NCBI GenBank assembly: GCA_019753285.1
Contig: JAIELD010000031.1
Location: forward strand, 1 to 64,000
Reading direction: 5' to 3'
DNA from: Beijerinckiaceae bacterium
GTDB taxonomy: Bacteria; Pseudomonadota; Alphaproteobacteria; Rhizobiales; Beijerinckiaceae
DNA length: 64,000 nucleotides
This document shows positions 1 through 10,129 of this stretch, piece after piece (the stretch's first letter is position 1; the number at the start of each line of letters is the position of its first letter). The translations under genes were made by a program, and so were the position numbers. The notes beneath the pieces are model-generated. The model was not told the origin of the DNA. It worked only from the letters and a program-made list of their open reading frames with translations, and ran no database searches.

Positions 1-330
1 ATCGAAGAAGGCGAGTGCGAGATCGCCCGTGCCATCCCCGACGATCACCTTGTGCGGAGCATGGCGGCTGCGCGGCGCGTTATACTGCTCGACGACGACC
101 TTGAGCGTGACGATCTGGTCGAACGGCGCATCGCGCACGCTGGGCGAGAGCCGACGGTCGACCTGATCGACCGGAACATGAAACAGAAGGTCGACGATGC
201 GGGCCGGTTGTCCGTGCGGCGCCCGCAGGAGACGGTCATAGAGCGTCGCAAGCTTCGGTCCGACGCCGGGCAGCCGGGCGAGCGGCGTGAACAAGGGATC
301 GAGGAGGGAGGGGCGCAAGCGTGGGATCAC
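1..330 (-). CDS. recG: ATP-dependent DNA helicase RecG, N-terminal part (truncated by window start)
   Basis: Minus-strand frame from a GTG at 330 reads VIPRLRPSLLDPLFTPLARLPGVGPKLATLYDRLLRAPHGQPARIVDLLFHVPVDQVDRR..., the RecG wedge N-terminus (LPGVGPK); divergent from sdhE as is common in Rhizobiales. Confidence 0.8.
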   Translation of the reverse strand, partial: MIPRLRPSLLDPLFTPLARLPGVGPKLATLYDRLLRAPHGQPARIVDLLFHVPVDQVDRRLSPSVRDAPFDQIVTLKVVVEQYNAPRSRHAPHKVIVGDGTGDLALAFFD

Positions 331-442
331 AGGAACGGGCGACTGCGGTGAGATCGCCGCTGACAATCTGGGTTTATCTCTCTATATCGCTCAACACGGC
401 GCAACGCACGTGGCTTTGCGCGACGAGATCACGGGACCAATC

Positions 443-739
443 ATGTCTGGCCAGACGGTGAGCAGCGCCGAATTCGATGAACGCCGGCGCAAGATTCTCT
501 TTCGCGCCTGGCATCGCGGCATGCGCGAGATGGACCTCATCATGGGACGCTTTGCGGAAGAACGCCTGGCAGCGATGAGCGACGATGAGCTCGACACGTT
601 CGAGTTGCTGATCGAAGTGCCGGACCGCGACCTTCTCGCCTGGATCACCGGGCGCGAGGAGACGCCATCCAATTACGATACGCTGGTGTTTCAGGCCCTG
701 AAGGCGTTCCACACGCACACCAAGCCGATCCATGTATAG
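443..739 (+). CDS. sdhE: FAD assembly factor SdhE / succinate dehydrogenase assembly factor 2 family
   Basis: MSGQTVSSAEFDERRRKILFRAWHRGMREMDLIMGRFAEERL...; RGxxEMDxxxGxF motif, about 98 aa, between recG and mfd. Confidence 0.88.
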   Translation: MSGQTVSSAEFDERRRKILFRAWHRGMREMDLIMGRFAEERLAAMSDDELDTFELLIEVPDRDLLAWITGREETPSNYDTLVFQALKAFHTHTKPIHV

Positions 740-802
740 GCAGCTGAACGTCGTCCGTCCGCCGATACAGCGCACCGGCGCGCCCTGGGAACCACGCTGC
801 GC

Positions 803-3800
803 ATGTTGAAAGGCTTCTCGAGGCTTCTGGAAGCGGAAGCCGCCATCACCATAGGCGAAGTGGCCGACGGGGCGGAAGCGCTCGTGATCGCGGAGGCCGC
901 ACGCCTGCGCTACAAGGGCAATGTCGATGCGCCGGCGCTGCTGGTCTACATCGCGCGCGATCAGCAGCGCGCCACGATGATCGAAAGCGGACTTGCGTTT
1001 TTCGCACCGGAAATCGAGACGCTGACATTCCCAGCCTGGGACTGCCAGCCCTATGACAGAGCCTCTCCAAACAGCTCCGTCATTGCGCGGCGCGTAGCGA
1101 CCCTGTCGCGATTGTCGCGCTCGCGCGGCGGCGAACGCCCGCGCGTTTTGCTGACCACGGTGAATGCCTTCCTGCAACGCGTCGCCCCGATCAAATGGAT
1201 CAGGCAGGAAAGCCTGGTCGCCGCGCCCGGCAATGCGATGGACATGGCGCAGATCATTCAGTTCCTCGAGACGAATGGTTATCTGCGCTCCGGCACGGTC
1301 ATCGAGACCGGGGAGTACGCCGTGCGCGGTGGCATCCTCGACATGTTTCCGCCCGGCCTGCCGACGCCGGTGCGGCTCGATTTCTTCGGCGACACGATCG
1401 AAAGCATCAAGGCCTTCGACCCCGAGACACAGCGCTCCAGTCAGCCGCTGAAATCGCTGGAGTTGATGCCGATGGGCGAAATGGCCCTGACGACAGAGAC
1501 GATACGGCGTTTTCGCACCGCTTATGTCTCAGAATTCGGCGCGCCAAGCAGGGATGATGCGCTTTATGAATCGGTGAGCGAGGGCCGCCGCTTTCCGGGC
1601 ATGGAGCACTGGATGCCCATGTTCCACGAAAAGCTCGACACGCTATTGGATTATGTGCCCGGCGCGAGCCTGATGCTGGACCCGCAGGCGGACGAGGCGG
1701 TGAGCGCCCGGCTGGCGCTGATCCACGACTACTACGATGCGCGGCGATCCGCGCTCGAGGCCGGCAATACGGCGGGCTCGCTCGGCGGCGGCGTGCCCTA
1801 CAAGCCATTGAAGCCGGAGGCGATGTACGCCAGCGAGGCCGACTGGAGGGCGCTGACCAGCGCCGGAACGGTGCGGCTGTCGCCGTTCACCATCGAACAG
1901 AGCGAAAAATACAGCATTCCGCTCAATCTAGGTGCGAAGGCCGGCCACAATTTCGCGGCGGAGCGGGCAGATGAGCGCACCAACGTGTTCGATGCCGCGA
2001 TCGCCCATATCAAGTCGCTGCAGGAGGATGGGCGGCGCGTCATCGTCGCGAGCTGGAGCGAAGGCGCGCGCGACCGACTGCTCGGCGTATTCCGCGATCA
2101 CGACTTCAAGGCTGTCAAAAGCGTCAAATCCTTCACGGAGGCTGGCAAACTCCCTGCGACCGAAACGGCATTCGCCCTTCTAGCTCTCGAAAACGGTTTC
2201 TTGGCGCCCGATCTCGCGGTCATCGGCGAGCAGGACATTCTCGGCGAGCGGCTTTCGCGGCAGCGCCGCCCCTCGAAGCGGGCGAAAGACTTCATCGCCG
2301 AAGCCGGCAGCCTCACGGCCAACGATCTCGTTGTGCATGTGGCGCACGGCATCGGGCGTTTCGTGGGGCTGAAGACGATCGAGGCGGCCGGCGCGCCGCA
2401 GGATTGTCTCGAAATCCACTATGCCGGCAACACCAAGCTGTTCCTGCCTGTCGAGAACATCGAGCTCCTGACGCGCTACGGCTCGGAAGAGTCCGACGCC
2501 GTGCTCGACAAGATCGGCGGCGTCGGCTGGCAGACGCGCAAGGCGAAGCTCAAGAAGCGTATCCGCGACATGGCGCGTCAGCTCATCAAGATCGCGGCGG
2601 CCCGCCAGTTGCGGCAGGCGCCGCGGCTCGACGTGCCGGACAATGTCTATGACGAATTCGCAGCCCGCTTCCCGTATGACGAGACCGAAGACCAGCAGGC
2701 GGCGATCGACGCGGTGCTCACCGATCTCACCTCCGGCCGTCCGATGGACCGGCTCGTGTGCGGCGATGTCGGCTTCGGCAAGACCGAGGTCGCCATGCGC
2801 GCCGCCTTCGTTGCGGCCATGTCCGGCAAGCAGGTGGCGGTCGTCGTTCCGACGACCTTGCTAGCCCGCCAGCATTACAAGAGCTTCGCGGAACGGTTTC
2901 GCGGCTTCCCGCTGCGCGTGGTGCAGCTTTCACGCATGGTATCGTCGGCCGACATAAAGGCTGCCAAGGACGGTCTTGCGGAAGGCACCGTCGATATCGT
3001 GGTCGGCACGCATGCCGTGCTCGGCAAGACCATCCAGTTCAAGGAATTGGGGCTTGTCATCGTCGATGAGGAGCAGCATTTCGGCGTCACGCACAAGGAG
3101 CGGCTGAAAGAGCTGCGCGCGGACGTGCATGTGCTGACGCTCTCGGCAACGCCGATCCCGCGCACGCTGCAATTGGCACTGACTGGCGTGCGCGAGCTCT
3201 CGCTGATCACCACCCCGCCGGTCGATCGCCTCGCGGTGCGCACCTTCATCACGCCGTTCGATCCGCTCGTCATCCGCGAGGCGCTGCTGCGCGAGCGCTA
3301 TCGCGGCGGGCAATCCTTCTATGTCTGCCCCCGCATCGACGACATCGGCGAGGTGAAGCGTTTCCTCGAAAGCAACGTGCCGGAGGTCAAGGTCGGCATC
3401 GGTCATGGCCAGATGGCTGCGAGCGACCTCGAAGACGTCATGGGCGATTTCTACGACGGCAAATACGACGTGCTGCTCTCGACGACCATCGTCGAATCGG
3501 GCCTCGACATCCCGCGCGCCAACACGCTGGTTGTGCACCGCGCCGATATGTTCGGGCTCTCGCAGCTTTACCAGTTGCGGGGCAGGGTTGGCCGGGCGAA
3601 GACGCGCGCCTATTCGCTCTTCACTCTGCCGGCGAAAAAGCCGGTGACTGCGACGGCTGAGCGGCGGCTGAAGGTGCTGCAGTCGCTCGACACGCTCGGC
3701 GCAGGCTTCCAGCTCGCCAGCCACGATCTCGACATCCGCGGCGCAGGCAATCTGCTCGGCGACGAGCAGTCCGGCCACATCAAGGAGGTCGGGTTCGAGC

Positions 3801-4327
3801 TCTACCAGCAGATGCTGCAGGAAGCCGTCGCGGCGCTGAAGGCAGGCGTCGAGACCGAGGCGGAGGAGCAATGGTCTCCGACCATCGCGATCGGCGCTCC
3901 GGTGCTCATTCCAGAAAGCTACGTCGAGGACCTCGATTTGCGCATGACGCTCTATCGGCGGCTCGCGACGCTCGACAATGACGGCGACATCGAAAGTTTC
4001 GCCGCCGAGATGGTCGATCGCTTCGGACCGCTGCCGAGCGAGTGCGAACAATTGTTCAAGGTGGTCGGCATCAAGGCGCTCTGCCGCCGCGCCAACATCG
4101 AAAAGGTGGAGGCCGGGCCAAAGGGCATCATCGTTTCATTCAAGGACAACGCCTTCGCCAATCCGAACGGCCTTGTCCGTTACGTGCAGGATCATGGCAG
4201 CTACGCCAAGGTGCGGCCGGACATGCGCGTCGTCTTCCAGGGCGATTACGAAACGGTGAGAAAGCGTCTCGACAATACGCGGCGCATCCTTTGGGATCTG
4301 GTGAAGGTCGCCGAAAAGCGCGCCTGA
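803..4327 (+). CDS. mfd: Transcription-repair coupling factor Mfd
   Basis: 1174 aa; CarD-like RID region (NDLVVHVAHGIGRFVGL), helicase motifs GDVGFGKTEVAMRAAF, DEEQHFGV, LSATPIPRTL, RGRVGR. Confidence 0.97.
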   Translation: MLKGFSRLLEAEAAITIGEVADGAEALVIAEAARLRYKGNVDAPALLVYIARDQQRATMIESGLAFFAPEIETLTFPAWDCQPYDRASPNSSVIARRVATLSRLSRSRGGERPRVLLTTVNAFLQRVAPIKWIRQESLVAAPGNAMDMAQIIQFLETNGYLRSGTVIETGEYAVRGGILDMFPPGLPTPVRLDFFGDTIESIKAFDPETQRSSQPLKSLELMPMGEMALTTETIRRFRTAYVSEFGAPSRDDALYESVSEGRRFPGMEHWMPMFHEKLDTLLDYVPGASLMLDPQADEAVSARLALIHDYYDARRSALEAGNTAGSLGGGVPYKPLKPEAMYASEADWRALTSAGTVRLSPFTIEQSEKYSIPLNLGAKAGHNFAAERADERTNVFDAAIAHIKSLQEDGRRVIVASWSEGARDRLLGVFRDHDFKAVKSVKSFTEAGKLPATETAFALLALENGFLAPDLAVIGEQDILGERLSRQRRPSKRAKDFIAEAGSLTANDLVVHVAHGIGRFVGLKTIEAAGAPQDCLEIHYAGNTKLFLPVENIELLTRYGSEESDAVLDKIGGVGWQTRKAKLKKRIRDMARQLIKIAAARQLRQAPRLDVPDNVYDEFAARFPYDETEDQQAAIDAVLTDLTSGRPMDRLVCGDVGFGKTEVAMRAAFVAAMSGKQVAVVVPTTLLARQHYKSFAERFRGFPLRVVQLSRMVSSADIKAAKDGLAEGTVDIVVGTHAVLGKTIQFKELGLVIVDEEQHFGVTHKERLKELRADVHVLTLSATPIPRTLQLALTGVRELSLITTPPVDRLAVRTFITPFDPLVIREALLRERYRGGQSFYVCPRIDDIGEVKRFLESNVPEVKVGIGHGQMAASDLEDVMGDFYDGKYDVLLSTTIVESGLDIPRANTLVVHRADMFGLSQLYQLRGRVGRAKTRAYSLFTLPAKKPVTATAERRLKVLQSLDTLGAGFQLASHDLDIRGAGNLLGDEQSGHIKEVGFELYQQMLQEAVAALKAGVETEAEEQWSPTIAIGAPVLIPESYVEDLDLRMTLYRRLATLDNDGDIESFAAEMVDRFGPLPSECEQLFKVVGIKALCRRANIEKVEAGPKGIIVSFKDNAFANPNGLVRYVQDHGSYAKVRPDMRVVFQGDYETVRKRLDNTRRILWDLVKVAEKRA

Positions 4328-4381
4328 GCCTGGCTTGGCCGTGCCTGCGCAACGGCCTAGATTGCTGCGGAGGTCGAAACG

Positions 4382-6157
4382 ATGATCACCCTTCCATTGC
4401 CGCGCCGTCTTGTCGTCGGCCTTGCCCTTGCAGTGCTTCTCGCATGCGGGCCATCGCAGGCGGCTTCGCTCCCGGCGGTGGAAGCCGACCACGGCATGGT
4501 TGTCTCCTCGCAGCGCGAGGCGTCCGCTGCCGGCGTCGCCATCCTGCAAGCCGGCGGCAACGCGATCGACGCGGCGGTGGCGGTCGGCTACGCGCTCGCG
4601 GTCGTCAACCCGTGCTGCGGCAATATCGGCGGCGGTGGCTTCATGACGATCCGCCTTGCCGACGGCGCCAGCACCTTCATCGATTTTCGCGAAACCGCGC
4701 CTGCCGCCGCCACGCGAACCATGTATCTCGACAGGAGCGGAAACCCGGTCAAGGATTTGAGCCTTGCAGGATACCTCGCCGCGGGGGTGCCGGGAACGGT
4801 GATGGGCCTAGACTACGCCCTCGCCAAATATGGCTCGATGCCGCGACAAACTGTGATGGCGGCGGCGATCGGGCTTGCCGAACGAGGCTTCATGCTCGGC
4901 CGCGCCGATACCGACGTGCTCGATTACAGCGCGGACTATCTTCGCAAGGATGCCGAGGCAGCCAGGCTGTTCTTGCGCCCGGATCAATCGACGCTGAAGC
5001 CGGGCGACGTGCACGTCCAGGGCGACCTTGCGCGGACGCTGCGCCTGATCGCCGATGCGGGACCGGACGCATTCTATCGCGGGCCGATAGCCCGAGCCGT
5101 CGAGGCGGCGAGCGCTGGGGCCGGAGGCGCGCTCACCGCGGCCGATTTCGCTGCCTACACCGTCCGCGAGGACGTGCCGGTGACCTGCAGCTATCGCGGC
5201 TATGAGATCATTTCCGCAGCGCCGCCGAGCTCCGGCGGAACGGCGCTCTGCGAGATTCTCAACATTCTCGAAGGCTATGATCTGAAGCGCATGGGCTTCC
5301 ATTCCGCTGAGGCCGTGCATGTGATGGTGGAGGCGATGCGGCGTGCTTATCCCGATCGCAACACCTATCTCGGCGATCCCGCCTTTACCTCCAACCCTCT
5401 CGGCCAGCTTTTGTCGAAGGAGTACGCGGCGCGATTGCGCTCGGCGATCGCGCTCGATCGCGCCACGCAGTCCAAGGACGTGAGGGGTGGGCTCGCGGCA
5501 ATAGAGAAGCCTGAAACGACGCATTATTCGGTCGTCGATGCCAGGGGTAACGCGGTATCGGTCACCTACACGATCAACGGCGCTTTCGGGGCAGGGGTGA
5601 TCGCGCCCGGCACGGGGTTCCTGCTCAACAACGAGATGGACGATTTCACGGTGAAGCCCGGCGTGCCCAATCTCTATGGCCTCGTCCAGGGCGAGACCAA
5701 CGCCATCGCGCCTGGAAAGCGGCCTTTGTCGTCGATGGCGCCGACGATCGTGACGAAGGACGGTAAACTTTTTCTCGTGCTCGGCAGTCCCGGCGGCTCG
5801 CGCATCATCACCATCGTGTTGCAGACCATCATCAACGTGATCGATTACGGGATGCCTCCGCAGGAAGCGGTTGATGCGCCGCGCATTCATCATCAGTGGC
5901 TGCCGGACGTCGTCTACTATGAGCCCTTCGCGCTCTCGCCGGATACGATCCGGCTGTTGACCGCGATGGGCCATAAGCTTGTCGTGCAGAAACCGTGGGG
6001 CGCGGCGGAGATGATCGCTGTCGGCCGCACGCCCACGACGCAGGACGCCATTTCGAGCGCGGCCAACGATACGGCGCTATCCGGTGCCATGCTGCCCGGC
6101 AAGCTTTACGGCGCGAATGACAGCCGTCGGCCTGCCGGCGCGGCAATCGGACACTGA
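4382..6157 (+). CDS. ggt: Gamma-glutamyltransferase
   Basis: Signal peptide, then HGMVVSSQREASAAGVAILQAGGNAIDAAVAVGYALAVVNP; catalytic region ETTHYSVVDARGNAVSVTYTINGAFGAG; LSSMAPTIV. Confidence 0.95.
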   Translation: MITLPLPRRLVVGLALAVLLACGPSQAASLPAVEADHGMVVSSQREASAAGVAILQAGGNAIDAAVAVGYALAVVNPCCGNIGGGGFMTIRLADGASTFIDFRETAPAAATRTMYLDRSGNPVKDLSLAGYLAAGVPGTVMGLDYALAKYGSMPRQTVMAAAIGLAERGFMLGRADTDVLDYSADYLRKDAEAARLFLRPDQSTLKPGDVHVQGDLARTLRLIADAGPDAFYRGPIARAVEAASAGAGGALTAADFAAYTVREDVPVTCSYRGYEIISAAPPSSGGTALCEILNILEGYDLKRMGFHSAEAVHVMVEAMRRAYPDRNTYLGDPAFTSNPLGQLLSKEYAARLRSAIALDRATQSKDVRGGLAAIEKPETTHYSVVDARGNAVSVTYTINGAFGAGVIAPGTGFLLNNEMDDFTVKPGVPNLYGLVQGETNAIAPGKRPLSSMAPTIVTKDGKLFLVLGSPGGSRIITIVLQTIINVIDYGMPPQEAVDAPRIHHQWLPDVVYYEPFALSPDTIRLLTAMGHKLVVQKPWGAAEMIAVGRTPTTQDAISSAANDTALSGAMLPGKLYGANDSRRPAGAAIGH

Positions 6158-6160
6158 CGC

Positions 6161-8350
6161 TCAGACGACGTCGATCAGCTCCGCCGCGAACGAGGCGCGC
6201 TCCTGGATGAAGGCGAACCGCGATTCCGGCTTGTTGCCCATGAGGCGCTCGACCGAGTCTGCCGTGTCATCGCGGTCTTCATGCAGCACGCGCACCTTGA
6301 GCAGGGTGCGCTTGCCCGGGTCCATCGTCGTTTCCTTCAATTGCGCTGGCATCATCTCGCCAAGACCCTTGAAGCGGCCGATCTCGACCTTGGCGTTCGC
6401 CTTGAACGCCGTCTTCAGCAACTGCTCCTTGTCGGCGTCATCGACCGCATAGACCGTCTTGCCGCCATGGCTCAGCCGGTAGAGCGGCGGCACGGCGAGA
6501 TAGAGGTGCCCGTTGTCGATCAGCCTCGGCGTCTGACGATAGAAGAAGGTGATGAGCAGAGAGGCGATGTGCGCGCCATCGACATCGGCATCGGTCATGA
6601 TGATGACCTTCTCGTAGCGCAGATCGTCGTCGCGATAGTGTGAGCCCATGCCGCAGCCGAGCGCCTGAATGAGATCGGATAGCTGCTGGTTGGCGGCAAG
6701 TTTGTCGCGTCCCGCATTGGCGACGTTGAGGATCTTGCCGCGCAGCGGCAGCACGGCCTGCGACTGCCGGTTTCGCGCCTGCTTGGCGGAGCCGCCGGCC
6801 GAATCACCCTCGACGATGAAGAGCTCGGAGCCTTGCGCCTGCGTGTTGCTGCAGTCGGCGAGCTTGCCGGGCAGGCGAAGCTTCCGCGTCGGAGATTTGC
6901 GGGCGAGGTCCTTTTCCGCCCGGCGACGCAACCGCTCGTCTGCGCGCTCGATCGTGAAGTCGAGCAGGCGGTTCGCCATCACGGGCGAGGCGGCAAGCCA
7001 ATGGTCGAAGGCGTCCCGCACCGCCGCCTCCACGATGCGGGAGGCTTCGAGCGTCGACAGCTTGTCCTTCGTCTGCCCCACGAATTCGGGCTCGCGGATG
7101 AAAACCGAGAGCATCGCGCCGCACGAGACCATCACGTCGTCGGTCGTGAGCGCGCTGGCGCGCTTTACCTGATTGACGCGCTCCGCATGGTCCTTGAGGC
7201 CGCGCAGCAAGGCAATGCGCAGCCCGCTCTCATGTGTGCCGCCTTCGGTGGTCGGGATGGTGTTGCAGTAGGACGAGACGAAACCGTCATCATTGCCGAA
7301 CCATGCGACAGCCCATTCCAGCGAGCCGTGTCCGCCAGGCTTCGTTATTTTGCCGGCAAATATCTGCTCGGCGACCAGTTCCTTGCCTTCGATCTCGCGG
7401 GCAAGATAATCGCGCAGGCCGCCCGGAAATCGGAACGTCGCGGAAGCCGGCACCTCGGGCGTCGCTGCGAGCAGCGCATCAGCGCATTTCCATCGCACCT
7501 CCACACCGCCGAAAAGATAAGCCTTCGAGCGCGACATCTTGAACAGCCGGCGCGGATCGAAATGCGTCGCGGCCCCGAAGATCTGATGATCCGGCTTGAA
7601 GCGGACGCGCGTGCCGCGGCGGTTGAGCACCTTGCCGAGATTTTGAAGCGAGCCCTGCGGGACGCCGCGCGAAAAGCTTTGACGATAGAGCTGCTGGCCG
7701 CGCGCCACCTCCACCTCGAGCAGTTCCGAAAGCGCGTTGACGACGGAGATGCCGACGCCGTGCAGGCCGCCCGACGTTTCGTAGACCTTGGAATCGAACT
7801 TACCGCCGGCATGGAGCGTGCACAGAATGACTTCGAGCGCCGATTTGCCGGGAAATTTGGGGTGCGGATCGACGGGAATGCCGCGCCCATTGTCGGTGAC
7901 GGTGAGAAATCCGTCTTCGCCGTATTCGACCTCGATGAAGGTCGCATGTCCGGCAACCGCCTCATCCATCGAATTGTCGATCACCTCGGCGAAAAGATGG
8001 TGCAGCGCCTTTTCGTCCGTACCGCCGATATACATGCCGGGACGGCGTCGCACCGGCTCCAGCCCTTCCAGAACCTCGATGTCGGCGGCGGTATAATTGC
8101 CTTCTGACGGCGTAGCGGCAGGACGCGCCGGAGCCGGCACCACGATCGGCTCTGGCGTGGCGGGGCGTTCGGGTTTGGCGAATGCCTCAGGCTTGGTGAC
8201 GATAACCGGCTTCGGGCGTGCCGGCTCGAGGCTCGCTGGTTCCGCCTTTATCGGTGCGTTGGCCGGTTTCGCGGCTGCCGACGGGACAAGGCTGCGCGCG
8301 GCCTCCTCGAGCTTGCCGAACAAATCCGCGTCGAAATTCTGTTTGGCCAA
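6161..8350 (-). CDS. parE: DNA topoisomerase IV subunit B
   Basis: LEGLEPVRRRPGMYIGGTDEKALHHLFAEVIDNSMDEA; EGDSAGGSAKQARNRQSQAVLPLRGKILNV; GLGEMMPAQLKETTMDP. Open frame extends to 8461; a TTG at 8350 (LAKQNFDADLFGKLEE) is a more plausible start but is not certain. Confidence 0.95.
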   Translation of the reverse strand: MAKQNFDADLFGKLEEAARSLVPSAAAKPANAPIKAEPASLEPARPKPVIVTKPEAFAKPERPATPEPIVVPAPARPAATPSEGNYTAADIEVLEGLEPVRRRPGMYIGGTDEKALHHLFAEVIDNSMDEAVAGHATFIEVEYGEDGFLTVTDNGRGIPVDPHPKFPGKSALEVILCTLHAGGKFDSKVYETSGGLHGVGISVVNALSELLEVEVARGQQLYRQSFSRGVPQGSLQNLGKVLNRRGTRVRFKPDHQIFGAATHFDPRRLFKMSRSKAYLFGGVEVRWKCADALLAATPEVPASATFRFPGGLRDYLAREIEGKELVAEQIFAGKITKPGGHGSLEWAVAWFGNDDGFVSSYCNTIPTTEGGTHESGLRIALLRGLKDHAERVNQVKRASALTTDDVMVSCGAMLSVFIREPEFVGQTKDKLSTLEASRIVEAAVRDAFDHWLAASPVMANRLLDFTIERADERLRRRAEKDLARKSPTRKLRLPGKLADCSNTQAQGSELFIVEGDSAGGSAKQARNRQSQAVLPLRGKILNVANAGRDKLAANQQLSDLIQALGCGMGSHYRDDDLRYEKVIIMTDADVDGAHIASLLITFFYRQTPRLIDNGHLYLAVPPLYRLSHGGKTVYAVDDADKEQLLKTAFKANAKVEIGRFKGLGEMMPAQLKETTMDPGKRTLLKVRVLHEDRDDTADSVERLMGNKPESRFAFIQERASFAAELIDVV

Positions 8351-8677
8351 CCGATTATCTCGTCTCGATAACAAAGAAGCAGGGCGCGAATCACCTGACT
8401 GCACCGCCCGGCGACACCATATCAAAAATGACGTGCGGCAGCCCAATTTCCACAGCTGCACAGGGCGACTGCACCGCCATGGTCAAATCTTATGCACAAG
8501 CGCGCGTGCCGGGCGGAACCTTGCAGCCGACTTGCGCGTAACGTGCTCTGATCACCGACCATCGTTCAAAAATCGCGATCTCGCCCGCTTTCGTTCATCG
8601 AACAGTCAAGGTTGCCTGGGCATGGTCGCTCACACGGAATTAATGGTTTTGCCGCATAAGGATCGCCGGGGGATATC

Positions 8678-8878
8678 ATGAAAAAGCAGAACTACGACAA
8701 GGCCCGCGTCCACAACCTCATGCAGGCTGAAATGGCCGCTCGAACCGCCTTCGGCCACGGTTATGAGCCGGCTGAGATCGGGCCCGGAAAAAAGCGCGTC
8801 GCGCCTTCAAGAATGCCTGCGGTTCTGTCTCGGCTTCTCGCCATGCGCCCGTTGCGTTCTGCCTTCACGAACCTTTAG
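8678..8878 (+). CDS. Small hypothetical protein (66 aa)
   Basis: ATG preceded by a purine-rich stretch (gccgggggatatcATG); MKKQNYDKARVHNLMQAEMAARTAFGHGYEPAEIGPGKKRV...; no family recognised. Confidence 0.45.
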   Translation: MKKQNYDKARVHNLMQAEMAARTAFGHGYEPAEIGPGKKRVAPSRMPAVLSRLLAMRPLRSAFTNL

Positions 8879-8914
8879 GCGATAGCTTTAAGCGAGCCGC
8901 AAAAAGGGGCGGCT

Positions 8915-10129
8915 TCAGTTCAAACCGTCCATCGGTTTTTGAACCGCAATCAGGCCTGCCGGAACGAGTGCGAGCGCCAGGCCGATCAGCGCCGTTGAGA
9001 GAGCCGAGCGTATTTCGGCTTCGCCGGGCAGCGCTGTGATGGCGAGGCCTGTGGTCTTCGACAATGCCGCCGCCAGTCCGCTGGACAAGCCGGCAGCCAT
9101 CGCCAGGCCAAGCACCGTTCCCATCACGATGATGATCGCGACGTAACTCCATACACAGAGCACGACATAGCCACGCGGCGCGCCAAGCACGCGCAGGACG
9201 GCGAATTGGCGGCGGCTGAGAGAGACGATTGCGAACGCTCCGCCTGCGAGGGCCAACAAGACGAGAAGCTGCGTCGCCATAACGATCGAGGACAGCAGGG
9301 CCTGAACGTTGCCCATCAGCCCGTAGATCTGCACCAGCACTTCAGCCGGAAAGAACGACATGCGGTCCTGTCCGCGAAACTGCGCCCGCAACCGGTAGGC
9401 TGCGACCACGCTGTCCGGCTTCACCACCACCACCGGCACGCCTGAAATATATCGCGGATCGAAGGGCAGGCCGATGCGCTCGTCGCCGGGCGGGTGGCCG
9501 TTCGGCAGGCTGTGTGTCTTCCAGACCTGCTCGACCGGAACCGCGATAGCGCGGTCCCATGGCGTGCCGGTCGGTTTCATGCGGCCGACGACCGTGATTT
9601 CAAGATCGTGAATGTCACCATCCTCATCCTCTGCGGCCGCCGCATGATGTTCGAGCCCATGCTCTGGCTTGAACCGATCTCCGATCTTGAGCGGTGAGGC
9701 CGCGCCGACCACCGCCTCCGCTTCGGTCCTGAACGTCGAGCCCTCGGCGAGCCCGCCCGACAGGTAGTCGACGAAGGAGGCAAGCGTGCCAATGATCGGC
9801 GCGCCCTGATGATTGTCGCCAAAAGCGATCGGCGCCGCAAAGGCGACATGCGGCGCGGCAAGGGCATCGCCCAGCACCTTGGCGTCGAGGAGCGGGACCG
9901 TGCCTGGCCGAAGATAGATCGCGGTGAGCACGACATCCGTCTGGCTGCCGGGCGCAGCGACTAGAATGTCGAACTTGTCGGCGGCCCGTGCGCTCGCCTG
10001 GCGGAAGCCGCGCTCCTGCGCCCCCAGGATAGCGCCGAGAGCGATGGCGAAGGCGACGATTCCACTGAACAACAGGAACAGAAGCCAGTGCCTCCTCATC
10101 GTGGCGCGGATGACCGGAATGGGGTTCAT
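8915..10129 (-). CDS. ABC transporter permease, MacB/LolC/FtsX-like
   Basis: N-terminal TM, large extracytoplasmic domain, then three TMs (SRRQFAVLRVLGAPRGYV signature); ATGA overlap with the ATPase gene. Confidence 0.85.
   Translation of the reverse strand: MNPIPVIRATMRRHWLLFLLFSGIVAFAIALGAILGAQERGFRQASARAADKFDILVAAPGSQTDVVLTAIYLRPGTVPLLDAKVLGDALAAPHVAFAAPIAFGDNHQGAPIIGTLASFVDYLSGGLAEGSTFRTEAEAVVGAASPLKIGDRFKPEHGLEHHAAAAEDEDGDIHDLEITVVGRMKPTGTPWDRAIAVPVEQVWKTHSLPNGHPPGDERIGLPFDPRYISGVPVVVVKPDSVVAAYRLRAQFRGQDRMSFFPAEVLVQIYGLMGNVQALLSSIVMATQLLVLLALAGGAFAIVSLSRRQFAVLRVLGAPRGYVVLCVWSYVAIIIVMGTVLGLAMAAGLSSGLAAALSKTTGLAITALPGEAEIRSALSTALIGLALALVPAGLIAVQKPMDGLN

Noticed and set aside
2930-4051. 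373-aa minus-strand ORF opposite mfd
   Set aside because: Antisense shadow frame without motifs.
4042-5205. 387-aa plus ORF bridging mfd and ggt
   Set aside because: Out-of-frame read-through of two genuine genes; Arg-rich with no domains.
6833-8107. 424-aa plus-strand ORF opposite parE
   Set aside because: Antisense shadow; ParE motifs are on the minus strand.
8593-8603. GTTCATCGAAC palindrome as an SOS/LexA box
   Set aside because: Spacing (N3) does not match the alphaproteobacterial GTTC-N7-GTTC site.
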